Assembly (NCBI GenBank): GCA_945907735.1 | Contig: CAMDTL010000003.1 | Span: forward strand, 62,001-126,000 | DNA length: 64,000 bases | DNA from: Methylotenera oryzisoli | GTDB lineage: Bacteria; Pseudomonadota; Gammaproteobacteria; Burkholderiales; Methylophilaceae | Direction: 5' to 3' | Part shown: in pieces, positions 29,285 through 37,336 of the stretch | Position numbering within the stretch: the first letter of the stretch is position 1 | Layout of the letters: every line of letters begins with the position of its first letter | Program-made: the position numbers and the translations under genes | The notes under the pieces: generated by a model | What the model was told of the DNA's origin: nothing | Seen by the model: the letters and a program-made list of their open reading frames with translations, nothing else | Database searches by the model: none

Positions 29285-31846
29285 ATGCCAGAAAAAAAAC
29301 AGCGCATACAAGCTTGGCGCGAACATTTAAAAACGCAGCAAGGCGCATTGGAAACTGCATTTTTTCAACACAAAAACCCCTTACAATGTTTAAAAAAACA
29401 AACACAACTCACTGATCAACTCCTAACACAAGTATGGCTGCAAGCCAATATCCATAAAGGCTCTGCCTTAGTCGCTGTCGGCGGTTATGGGCGCGGTGAA
29501 TTGTTTCCTAATTCCGATATTGATCTGCTGATTCTGTTGCCAAGCGAATTATCTAACGAGCAAAATCAAGCCATTGAAGCCTTTATCAGCTTGTTGTGGG
29601 ATATTGGCCTCAATGTTGGGCACAGCGTGCGCACCTTGCAAGAATGCGTGACCGAGGCTATGCAAGACATCACGGTGCAAACCAACCTCATGGAATCACG
29701 CTTACTGGCTGGCAACAAGAGCAATTATCAGCAATTTGTTCAGGCGATTGACGCGCTAATGCAGCCTGACACGTTTTTTGCAGCAAAATTAAAAGAGCAA
29801 GACGACCGCCACGCCAAATTTAACGATACTGCTTATAGTTTAGAGCCTAATATTAAGGAAAGTCCAGGTGGGCTACGTGATTTGCACATGATTTTATGGC
29901 TAGCAAGTAGCCAAAATTTAGGTAAAAATTGGCTAGAACTGGCTAAAAATAAGCTGATTAGCGCAACTGAATTACGCCAAATTAAACGCCACCAGCGTAA
30001 TTTGCAAACGCTACGCATTCGCTTGCATTATTTGGCTAAGCGGCGCGAAGATAGGTTGCTATTTGATTTTCAGAACGTACTTGCTGATGAATTAGGTTTA
30101 GTGAGCACAGAACACAAACGCGCCAGCGAGCAGTTGATGCAAAGCTATTATCGTAGCGTAAAGTTTATTAGTTTAATGAATGAGATACTACTTAAATCTT
30201 TAGAAACTACTTTAAGTAAAAAACCAGCCAAAATTTTGTCAATTAACGCACGATTTGAAGCGATCAATAGCTTGTTAAGCGCTAAATCTGAACAGCTTTT
30301 GCAACAACAGCCTAGCGCGATTTTAGAAAGCTTTTTATTGCTACAACAACACGCTGAGCTTACAGGTATGAGCGCCAATTTATTACGCGAGTTGCAAGAT
30401 GTGAAAAAATTGGTGAATCGGGATTTTCGCGCGTCATCAGAAAATAAAGCTTTATTTATCGAAATATTATCTCAAAAAAATGGGGTTAATCACACACTGC
30501 GCCGCATGAACGATTGCGGTATTTTAGGCCAATATATTCCCGCTTTTGGCAATATTGTTGGGCAAATGCAGCACGATTTATTCCATGTTTATACGGTGGA
30601 TGAGCACATTTTAAACGTGCTGGCGAACTTGCGTCGCTTTGCCAAACCCGAGCTAAAACACGAGTTTCCACTGTGTAGCGAATTATTCTCAGCCTTTGAA
30701 AGTCCGCATTTGCTCTACCTTGCAGCCCTATTTCATGATATTGCCAAAGGCCGCGGTGGCGATCATTCCACACTCGGCACCAAAGATGCTAAACGCTTTT
30801 GCAAGCGGCACAACTTAGCTAAAGACGACGCGAGCTTAGTCGCTTGGTTGGTGGAAGCGCATTTAAAAATGTCTAGCACTGCGCAAAAATCCGACTTATC
30901 CGACCCGCATATTATTGAACAATTTGCCAAATTTGTAAGAACAGAAAAACGCCTGAAAGCCTTATATTTACTTACGGTGGCCGATATTCGCGGCACCAGC
31001 CCCATTGTTTGGAACGCGTGGAAAGCACGTCTGCTGGAAAGTTTATTTTACGCAACCAAACGCGTGCTGAATGTGTCATCATGCAGCACGCACCAAATCG
31101 TTGAAATTCGGCAACACGAAGCCGCGCTGAAGCTCAATAAATACGGTCTTAGCGCGCAATCGTACCAAACTTTGTGGCAAAACGTTGGCGATGCGTATTT
31201 CACGCGTTTTGAATCGGAAGAAATTGCTTGGCAAAGTCGCTTGCTCACGCCACACGTTAATGCACCAGAACCAATTGTACGGGCGCGTTTAAGCCCGAAT
31301 GGCGACGGCATTCAAGTAATGATTTACACGCGCGACCAAGACGATTTATTTGCACGTATTTGTAACTTTTTCGACCGCATGGCCTATAACATTGCGGAAG
31401 CGAAAATTTACACCACCAAACACGGCTACGCGCTGAATAATTTTATTATTATAGATCAATCATGTAAGTCTGTTAGCTACAGTGGATTATTAAACTTTAT
31501 TGAAGCTAAATTGGCAAAAAAAATAGTTTCTAACGCCACGCTAGAAGCACCGTTAGAAGGTCGCATCAGCCGCCAAGTTAAACACATGCCATTTGCCACG
31601 CAAGTCAATATTCATGCGGAATTACAAGGCCTTAACCACACACTCGAAATTGTTGCGGGCGACCGCCCTGGCCTGCTGGCCAAAATTGCCTTCGTGTTTT
31701 TACAGCTAGGCGTTGATTTGCACAACGCAAAAATTAACACTTTAGGCAATCGCGCTGAAGATAGTTTTTTGATTTCGGCTAAACAGCAACAAACGCTAAA
31801 TGCTGCACAAATAGACGCTTTGCGTGATAATCTAGCCAAATTGTAA
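29285..31846 (+). CDS. glnD: bifunctional PII uridylyltransferase / uridylyl-removing enzyme
   Basis: 853 aa nitrogen sensor. Order: nucleotidyltransferase domain (GGYGRGELFPNSDIDLLIL, about 60-80), helical linker, HD hydrolase domain (LFHDIAKGRGGDHS, about 485-498) and two C-terminal ACT domains (about 670-850) that bind glutamine. It uridylylates GlnB/GlnK when glutamine is low. Cotranscribed with map with no spacer. Confidence 0.97.
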   Translation: MPEKKQRIQAWREHLKTQQGALETAFFQHKNPLQCLKKQTQLTDQLLTQVWLQANIHKGSALVAVGGYGRGELFPNSDIDLLILLPSELSNEQNQAIEAFISLLWDIGLNVGHSVRTLQECVTEAMQDITVQTNLMESRLLAGNKSNYQQFVQAIDALMQPDTFFAAKLKEQDDRHAKFNDTAYSLEPNIKESPGGLRDLHMILWLASSQNLGKNWLELAKNKLISATELRQIKRHQRNLQTLRIRLHYLAKRREDRLLFDFQNVLADELGLVSTEHKRASEQLMQSYYRSVKFISLMNEILLKSLETTLSKKPAKILSINARFEAINSLLSAKSEQLLQQQPSAILESFLLLQQHAELTGMSANLLRELQDVKKLVNRDFRASSENKALFIEILSQKNGVNHTLRRMNDCGILGQYIPAFGNIVGQMQHDLFHVYTVDEHILNVLANLRRFAKPELKHEFPLCSELFSAFESPHLLYLAALFHDIAKGRGGDHSTLGTKDAKRFCKRHNLAKDDASLVAWLVEAHLKMSSTAQKSDLSDPHIIEQFAKFVRTEKRLKALYLLTVADIRGTSPIVWNAWKARLLESLFYATKRVLNVSSCSTHQIVEIRQHEAALKLNKYGLSAQSYQTLWQNVGDAYFTRFESEEIAWQSRLLTPHVNAPEPIVRARLSPNGDGIQVMIYTRDQDDLFARICNFFDRMAYNIAEAKIYTTKHGYALNNFIIIDQSCKSVSYSGLLNFIEAKLAKKIVSNATLEAPLEGRISRQVKHMPFATQVNIHAELQGLNHTLEIVAGDRPGLLAKIAFVFLQLGVDLHNAKINTLGNRAEDSFLISAKQQQTLNAAQIDALRDNLAKL

Positions 31847-31852
31847 GTGAAT

Positions 31853-32137
31853 TTAGCTAAACTGATAATGCTTACGGAGCGGCTTTTTAACTTCCCAAAT
31901 GCAAGATAAACCCGCAGGGAAAGTGACTAAGTCGCCGACGCCAAAGCTCACTGGATTGCCGCCATTTTTTGGCGTTACCGTCACTTCGCCTTCTAAAATA
32001 TAGGCGATTTCTTGCGAGTGATAACTCCAAGGGAATTTGGACACTTCTTTTGACCAAGTTGGCCAGCTGGTCACGTCTAAAGAAGCCAGTTTAGCGGTAT
32101 CGGGTTTTTCAACGGTAATATGCAGCGTACTATCCAT
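31853..32137 (-). CDS. small cupin-domain protein (cupin_3 type), copy 1
   Basis: 94 aa single beta-barrel. AYILEGEVTVTP and GVGDLVTFPAGLSCIWEV are cupin motifs of the DUF861 type. It is homologous over its whole length to the neighbour at 32211-32486, a tandem duplication. Function unknown. It ends 7 bp from the convergent glnD stop, and the terminator of copy 2 lies just upstream, so it may be transcribed separately. Confidence 0.8.
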   Translation of the reverse strand: MDSTLHITVEKPDTAKLASLDVTSWPTWSKEVSKFPWSYHSQEIAYILEGEVTVTPKNGGNPVSFGVGDLVTFPAGLSCIWEVKKPLRKHYQFS

Positions 32138-32156
32138 GCCGTGCGCTCCTCAAAAC

Positions 32157-32181
32157 AAAAAAGCCCTGAAACATCAAGGCT
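32157..32181 (-). terminator. terminator after second cupin gene
   Basis: Minus-strand stem AGCCTTGA / TCAGGGCT (one G-U pair) followed by six T, about 30 bp after the stop of the 32211-32486 gene. Confidence 0.7.
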
Positions 32182-32210
32182 CATTGTATTCCTACTACTT
32201 AAAAATGCAA

Positions 32211-32486
32211 TTAAGAGTGTTTGTAGTGCTTTTTCAATTGCTTAATGACTTCCCATTGTGATTTCATGCCTTTTGGAAACACCACGAAATCGCCCGCTTT
32301 AATAGTGACCATTTCGCCGCCTTGTGGTGTTACAGTAAACTCGCCTTCAAGCACATATGCGCTTTCGGTCATGCCGAAATCTAAGGGGAATTTTGAGGGC
32401 GCGCAGTCCCAAATCGACCAACTGCTAACACCTAACGACTTTAGTTTTTCTTCTGATGGGTTATGATCGATAACAATTTGAGTCAT
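32211..32486 (-). CDS. small cupin-domain protein (cupin_3 type), copy 2
   Basis: 91 aa paralogue of the preceding cupin: AYVLEGEFTVTP, AGDFVVFPKGM and the shared ending WEV(I/K)K-L-KHY. Both begin with a short segment ending in SW (S-I/P-T-W). No enzyme assignment is possible from sequence; related EutQ-like cupins have varied roles. Confidence 0.8.
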   Translation of the reverse strand: MTQIVIDHNPSEEKLKSLGVSSWSIWDCAPSKFPLDFGMTESAYVLEGEFTVTPQGGEMVTIKAGDFVVFPKGMKSQWEVIKQLKKHYKHS

Positions 32487-32582
32487 GAAAAATCCTTAAA
32501 AATAGTGATAAAAACAAATAATAATTCTCCATAAGCCAATATTCATGCGACCTGCAGCGTATGTGTTTTTGATGTAAAAATT

Positions 32583-32672
32583 TGGCGGAAGAGGTGAGAT
32601 TCGAACTCACGGTGGGCTCGCACCCACGACAGTTTTCAAGACTGTAGCATTAAACCGCTCTGCCACTCTTCC
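32583..32672 (-). tRNA. tRNA-Ser (anticodon TGA)
   Basis: 90 nt including encoded CCA. Acceptor GGAAGAG pairs with CTCTTCC. The anticodon loop is CTTGAAA (TGA), reading UCA/UCG-type codons. The long variable arm (GTGGGTGCGAGCCCAC) and GGTTCGAATC-type T arm are class II features. A truncated relic of the same gene lies in its leader. Confidence 0.97.
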
Positions 32673-32711
32673 AAATTAAAAAAACTTATTACTTTTTGAC
32701 TGCAACTTAAC

Positions 32712-32767
32712 ACAGTCTTGAAGACTGTAGCATGCCGATATTAAAACCTCGCGCCCTGCTACTCTTC
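32712..32767 (-). pseudogene. tRNA-Ser 5'-half relic in the tRNA leader
   Basis: On the minus strand this shares GAAGAGTAGCAG, GGTTTTAAT and an exact GCTACAGTCTT block with the first half of the adjacent tRNA-Ser, with two small insertions. The anticodon arm has become a near-perfect palindrome, and the variable arm, T arm and 3' acceptor are missing. It lies between the promoter and the mature 5' end of tRNA-Ser. Confidence 0.75.
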
Positions 32768-32782
32768 TTTGCGAAAGGCGGC

Positions 32783-32810
32783 ATTATAGCAAACAATTAG
32801 TCATCTTGAA
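32783..32810 (-). promoter_or_regulatory. promoter of tRNA-Ser
   Basis: Minus strand: TTCAAG, 16-bp spacer, TGC-TATAAT (extended -10), then a GC-rich discriminator GCCGCC typical of stable-RNA promoters under stringent control. It overlaps the 3' end of def. Confidence 0.7.
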
Positions 32811-33330
32811 TATCTTGCCCAGGAAAAAGTACATCGATAAAACCAAATTGGCTTAAATCGGTGATGCGCATGGGGTACAAAATACCATCGAGATGATCAC
32901 ACTCGTGCTGCACAACCCTAGCGTGAAAGCCACTAACCAGCCTATCAATCACATTGCCATATTGATCAAAACCTGTGTAATGCAGTCGCACAAACCGGGG
33001 CACTACGCCGCGCATGCCAGGCACAGATAAACAGCCTTCCCAGTCATCTTCTACTTCATCGCCGATAAAATTTAACGTGGGGTTAATCAGCACGGTGTCA
33101 GGCACTTGCTCAGCAGTGGGGTAGCGCGGATTGCTAGCGACACCAAACATCACCACTTGCAAACTCACGCCAATTTGCGGAGCAGCAATGCCTGCGCCGT
33201 TCATCGCTTGCATAGTATCTTGCATGTCCTCAATTAAGGCATGCAGTTCTGGGCTATCAAACTGCGTAATTGCTTGCGCTTTTTCTAACAAAAGCGGCTC
33301 ACCCATGCGTAACACTGAACGTACCGTCAT
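32797..33330 (-). CDS. def: peptide deformylase
   Basis: 177 aa. Motif 1 GIAAPQIGV, motif 2 EGCLSVPG (metal Cys) and motif 3 QHECDHLDG (metal His residues and catalytic Glu) are complete. It removes the N-formyl group before Map acts. This copy is not beside fmt, so a second def may exist elsewhere. Confidence 0.95.
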   Translation of the reverse strand: MTVRSVLRMGEPLLLEKAQAITQFDSPELHALIEDMQDTMQAMNGAGIAAPQIGVSLQVVMFGVASNPRYPTAEQVPDTVLINPTLNFIGDEVEDDWEGCLSVPGMRGVVPRFVRLHYTGFDQYGNVIDRLVSGFHARVVQHECDHLDGILYPMRITDLSQFGFIDVLFPGQDIQDD

Positions 33331-33357
33331 ATTAACTCTGCAGCCATTTCAATTATC

Positions 33358-34098
33358 CTAATTAATGCGTGCGATTTCCTCAATCAGCGCACACACTTTT
33401 TGCATGGTGCGCTCTAAATTGGCAGTCACATCGGCAAAATTAATACCATTGCTACTATCACCACGCCCTGCCGCCTGATTCACCATGGGGCATAATGCTG
33501 CATAGTGCACGCCCAATTCGCGCGCCAGCACGGCTTCTGGCATGCCTGTCATACCCACAATGCTCGCGCCATCTCGCTCTAGGCGATTGATTTCCGCCGC
33601 CGTTTCAAGCCTAGGGCCTTGTACGCAAGCATACACGCCACTTTGCACCAAAGTTTGTTGAATTTTATTTGCTGCTTGCAAGCAAGTGTTTCGCAAGCTA
33701 GCAGAATATGGTTCAGTAAAATCAATATGTTTCACTGGCATCTCAATGCCATCGTGATACGTGTTTTTGCGACCGTAGGTGTAGTCTATCAACTGATTTG
33801 GCAACACAATATCGCCTGAGTTCAAATCGCTCGCAATGCCACCCACAGTGGCGATTGCCAACAAATTATCAACGCCCGCTGCGTGCAAAGCCCAAATATT
33901 GGCGCGATAATTCACCGCGTGTGGCGGAATGGTGTGTCCGCCGCCGTGACGCGCTAAAAATACCACTTGCCGCCCTGCCAGCTCGCCAAAAATTAAGGGC
34001 TGCGAAGCCTCACCATAAGGAGTGCGCGCAATTTCGCGTCGTGTTATTGCTAAGCCTCTAAGTTGCGTTAAGCCTGTGCCGCCAATGACTCCTAACAT
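33358..34098 (-). CDS. S-methyl-5'-thioadenosine / thioinosine phosphorylase
   Basis: 246 aa from the ATG at 34098 (the frame extends to a TTG at 34116). MLGVIGGTGL, ARHGGGHTIPPHAVNYRAN, YACVQGPRLETAAEI and VGMTGMPEAVLARE define the PNP/MTAP class II family. Betaproteobacterial and pseudomonad members of this size often act on methylthioinosine, so the exact nucleoside is uncertain. It recycles the methylthio by-product of polyamine synthesis. Confidence 0.85.
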   Translation of the reverse strand: MLGVIGGTGLTQLRGLAITRREIARTPYGEASQPLIFGELAGRQVVFLARHGGGHTIPPHAVNYRANIWALHAAGVDNLLAIATVGGIASDLNSGDIVLPNQLIDYTYGRKNTYHDGIEMPVKHIDFTEPYSASLRNTCLQAANKIQQTLVQSGVYACVQGPRLETAAEINRLERDGASIVGMTGMPEAVLARELGVHYAALCPMVNQAAGRGDSSNGINFADVTANLERTMQKVCALIEEIARIN

Positions 34099-34200
34099 CA
34101 GTTGTACTTTCCACAAATATTTTATGATTATTGTAGCGCAAGCTGGATGCTAGCGCGGTAGCCTTTATATATTTATATGTTTTGTGGCATACTTAAGACC

Positions 34201-35079
34201 ATGGTTACCGATTCAGACATGTTTGACGTTACAAAAGAAATTAAAGTAGATAAGCTAAAGCGATCACCAGCGCATTACGAGAACTTTCCAGTGGCTTCGA
34301 TGGTGCTGCCCAAGCATTTACGCAAACCGATTTCGTTAATTTATATGTTTGCGCGCCAAGCTGACGACTTTGCCGATGAAGGTCGCCACAGACCAGCTTG
34401 GCGATTAACTAAGTTGCAAGGCTTTAAAAATGAGTTAGACCTGATTCAAAATAACGCTGCTACCAAGTCTCCTTTTTTTACAGAGCTTGGCATGTCCATT
34501 CGCAAGTACGAAATGCCGCTTGCGCCATTTTATGATTTGCTAGGCGCCTTTAGTCAAGATGTTACAAAAGCGCGCTACGCTAATTTTTTTGAGCTTTTGG
34601 ATTACTGCCGTCGCTCCGCAAACCCAGTAGGTGCCTTATTATTGCACCTTTTTGGCAAAGCCACTCCCGAAAATTTGATTTACTCCAACAAAATCTGCAC
34701 TGCTTTACAGCTCATCAATTTTTATCAAGATGTGGCCATTGATTTTAAAAACGAATTTCATAAAAACCGTATTTATTTATGCCAAGATGAAATGAAGAAA
34801 TTTGGTGTCACCGAGGCGCAAATTGCCAGCCAGCATATCAACAAACACTGGGAAGAATTTATGCTGTTTAATATTGCGCGCGCCGAAGCTATGCTAAACG
34901 AAGGCAAGCCGCTTGGGCGTGTGCTGCCAGGCCGTATCGGGCTTGAAATGCGTATGATTATTAACAGTGGCGAGCGCGTTATTGTCAAACTAAAAAATGT
35001 ACGTGGCGATATTTACAAGCACCGTCCTACGTTGCAAGCGTGGGATTGGCCAGTAATTTTGCTAAAAGCCCTATTATGA
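34201..35079 (+). CDS. hpnC: squalene synthase HpnC (hydroxysqualene-forming)
   Basis: 292 aa trans-isoprenyl diphosphate synthase fold. The two acidic motifs are ARQADDFADE and INFYQDVAID. In the three-enzyme route, HpnD makes presqualene diphosphate, HpnC converts it to hydroxysqualene and HpnE reduces that to squalene. ATG 34201 preferred; in-frame ATGs at 34177 and 34219 are alternatives. First of three adjacent genes. Confidence 0.9.
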   Translation: MVTDSDMFDVTKEIKVDKLKRSPAHYENFPVASMVLPKHLRKPISLIYMFARQADDFADEGRHRPAWRLTKLQGFKNELDLIQNNAATKSPFFTELGMSIRKYEMPLAPFYDLLGAFSQDVTKARYANFFELLDYCRRSANPVGALLLHLFGKATPENLIYSNKICTALQLINFYQDVAIDFKNEFHKNRIYLCQDEMKKFGVTEAQIASQHINKHWEEFMLFNIARAEAMLNEGKPLGRVLPGRIGLEMRMIINSGERVIVKLKNVRGDIYKHRPTLQAWDWPVILLKALL

Positions 35080-35101
35080 TCATTCATCTGCAATAAAACT
35101 A

Positions 35102-35941
35102 ATGACGCCATTAGCCTATTGCAAGCAAAAATCCGCGCAAAGCGGCTCCAGCTTTACTGTTAGCTTTATTTTTCTGCCTAAAAATCAACGCGATGCCATG
35201 ACCGCACTTTATGCATTTTGTCGCGAAGTCGATGACGTGGTGGACGAATGTAGCGATTATTCTGTGGCGCAAACCAAGCTGAATTGGTGGAAAAGTGAAA
35301 TCGCCAATTTGTACGCTAGCACGCCGCAACACCCAGTGACCAAAGCCTTACAGCCCGTTGTGACACAATTTAATCTAGCGCAAGAACACTTTTTAGAGAT
35401 TATCGATGGCATGGAAATGGATTTAAAATTCAACCGTTATGAAGATTTTAAACAACTACAACTGTATTGTTATCGCGTCGCCAGCGTAGTTGGGCTGCTT
35501 TCGGCGCAAATTTTTGGCTTTAAAAACCGTAAAACGCTCAAATACGCACACGATTTAGGCATGGCGTTTCAGCTCACCAATATTATCCGCGATGTGGGTG
35601 AAGATGCCCGTAGAGGTCGAATCTACTTACCGCTGGACGAGTTGAAAAAAGCCAAAGTAAGTGAAGATGACATTTTGCAAAGCCGCGCAACGCCTCAAGT
35701 CAAAGAACTCATCGAGTATCAAATTGAACGCGCAGAAACTTATTACGACAAAGCCTTGCGCGAATTGCCCGTGGAAGATGCCAAACAACAGCGCACCGGT
35801 CTGATGATGGCGGCGATTTACCGTACCTTATTGCGCGAAATTAAGGCTGACAGTGCCGAAAAAGTCTTAAATTTTAAAACCAAATTGCCGCCTTTGCGCA
35901 AATTTATACTCGCCATGCAAACCTATTTCAAATATGCCTAA
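35102..35941 (+). CDS. hpnD: presqualene diphosphate synthase HpnD
   Basis: 279 aa. CREVDDVVDE and NIIRDVGEDARRGRIYLP are the two Asp-rich motifs for Mg-diphosphate. It condenses two farnesyl diphosphates. It follows hpnC by 22 bp and its end overlaps the hpnE start by 8 bp. Confidence 0.92.
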   Translation: MTPLAYCKQKSAQSGSSFTVSFIFLPKNQRDAMTALYAFCREVDDVVDECSDYSVAQTKLNWWKSEIANLYASTPQHPVTKALQPVVTQFNLAQEHFLEIIDGMEMDLKFNRYEDFKQLQLYCYRVASVVGLLSAQIFGFKNRKTLKYAHDLGMAFQLTNIIRDVGEDARRGRIYLPLDELKKAKVSEDDILQSRATPQVKELIEYQIERAETYYDKALRELPVEDAKQQRTGLMMAAIYRTLLREIKADSAEKVLNFKTKLPPLRKFILAMQTYFKYA

Positions 35942-37238
35942 ACACGTGGTTGTCATCGGCAGTGGAATGGCAGGCCTAGCAGCCGCATGTATGTTGGCCA
36001 ACAGAGGCATTCAAGTGACAATTTTTGAGGCTGCGCCGCAATTAGGTGGTCGCGCGCGCGGCGTAAACCACAAGGGCGTGAAACTGGATAATGGCCAGCA
36101 CATTTTGCTGGGCGCCTACAAACAAACTTTGGCACTGTTAAAACTTGCAAGCGTGGATGAAAATCAAGCATTGATGCGGCTTTCATTGCACTTGACGATG
36201 TTGGATTTAAGTAAAAACACGTTTTCGCTCAAGGCTTGTAGCTCGCTACCCGCGCCACTACATATTCTCGCAGGGCTTTTATTGGCTAAAGGTGCGCCGC
36301 TCACAGCACGATTTTCAGCGATTAAACTCATGCTTTGGATGAAACTGCACAACTTCAAACTGCCGCAAGATGAGCCGCTTGCAAGTTTTTTACAACACAA
36401 AAACCAACCCGAGTTTATCATCAAAAACCTGTGGGAGCCTTTATGTTTAGCGACTTTGAACACACCTCTTCAGTTTGCCAGCACACAAATTTTTTTAAAT
36501 GTGTTGCGTGACAGTTTTGCTAAGAAAAAAACCGATTCTGACATGTTGCTACCACGTGTGGACTTAAGCAGCCTGCTCGCCGAACCGCTGGCAGCCTATA
36601 TTCGGAAGCATGATGGTAAAATTAAAACCAACTTTTCGATAAAAAGTATCTCGCAAACAAATTCAGGTTTTCTGTTAAATGACGAGCACGTGTTTAGCCA
36701 TGTGATTATTGCCTGTGCACCGCATCAATTGGGCAATGTTGCCGCTCCACCCCGTCATTCCCTCGCAGGCGGGAATCCAGTGTTAATGGAAAACTTTGCA
36801 TTTCACTACCAGCCCATCACCACCATTTACCTACAATACGCAGAGAGTACGAAACTGCCGCAAGCCATGACTGGTTTAATTGGTAGCCTTGCACAATGGG
36901 TGTTCGATAAAGGTCAGTTGTGTGGTCAGCACGGCTTAATGGCGGTGGTGATAAGCGCACATGTACCTTTTGACATGTCCCAAACTGCGCTTGCAGCAAG
37001 GGTTGCCGAGGAATTAAAAAATGCTTTTCCACAACTCAAAAAACCACTGTGGCATAAAGTGATTGCAGAAAAACGCGCGACATTCTCGTGCCAGGTGAAT
37101 TTACCTAGGCCATCGCACGTCACGCCCTATCCACAGCTATATTTGGCGGGCGATTACACCTGTGCCGATTACCCCGCCACTATAGAAGGCGCGGTTAGAA
37201 GTGGCATGGCTTGCGCGGATTTGGTGCTTAATTCGTAG
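35934..37238 (+). CDS. hpnE: hydroxysqualene dehydroxylase HpnE
   Basis: 434 aa FAD amine-oxidase-family flavoprotein. Dinucleotide-binding VVIGSGMAGLAAACML at the N-terminus followed by FEAAPQLGGRARG; the C-terminal FAD motif YLAGDYTCADYPATIEGA. Residues about 272-283 (PPRHSLAGGNPV) are encoded by an inserted palindromic repeat read in frame. The squalene-hopene cyclase gene is not in the window. Confidence 0.9.
   Translation: MPKHVVVIGSGMAGLAAACMLANRGIQVTIFEAAPQLGGRARGVNHKGVKLDNGQHILLGAYKQTLALLKLASVDENQALMRLSLHLTMLDLSKNTFSLKACSSLPAPLHILAGLLLAKGAPLTARFSAIKLMLWMKLHNFKLPQDEPLASFLQHKNQPEFIIKNLWEPLCLATLNTPLQFASTQIFLNVLRDSFAKKKTDSDMLLPRVDLSSLLAEPLAAYIRKHDGKIKTNFSIKSISQTNSGFLLNDEHVFSHVIIACAPHQLGNVAAPPRHSLAGGNPVLMENFAFHYQPITTIYLQYAESTKLPQAMTGLIGSLAQWVFDKGQLCGQHGLMAVVISAHVPFDMSQTALAARVAEELKNAFPQLKKPLWHKVIAEKRATFSCQVNLPRPSHVTPYPQLYLAGDYTCADYPATIEGAVRSGMACADLVLNS
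36751..36780. repeat. dRS3-type palindromic element inside hpnE
   Basis: The core at 36757-36776 is ATTCCC-N8-GGGAAT, flanked by CCCGTC and CCAG, the exact dRS3-type pattern described in Neisseria and seen as a dispersed repeat in many proteobacteria. It sits within the hpnE reading frame without breaking it. Confidence 0.85.
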
Positions 37239-37261
37239 CTTATAAGCGCCAAATAAACACC

Positions 37262-37313
37262 ACTGGACTCAAACACGCCAGTGCAGGCCTGTAAATAGCA
37301 TGGATACTTGACT
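37262..37313. repeat. intergenic repeat, copy A
   Basis: A roughly 52-bp segment (ACTGGACT-n-AAACAC-n-CCAGTGCAGGCCTG ... ATGGATA ... TTGACT) in the 98-bp gap between the convergent hpnE and radA ends. It matches a segment at 51219-51269 at most positions. It contains an ACTGG/CCAGT inverted repeat and a GCAGGCCTG near-palindrome. Confidence 0.8.
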
Positions 37314-37336
37314 GCAGCGCAGTCATCGAGTGAACG

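Noticed and set aside
32712-32767. Second functional tRNA gene
   Set aside because: It lacks the variable arm, T arm and 3' acceptor strand; only a 5'-half relic remains.
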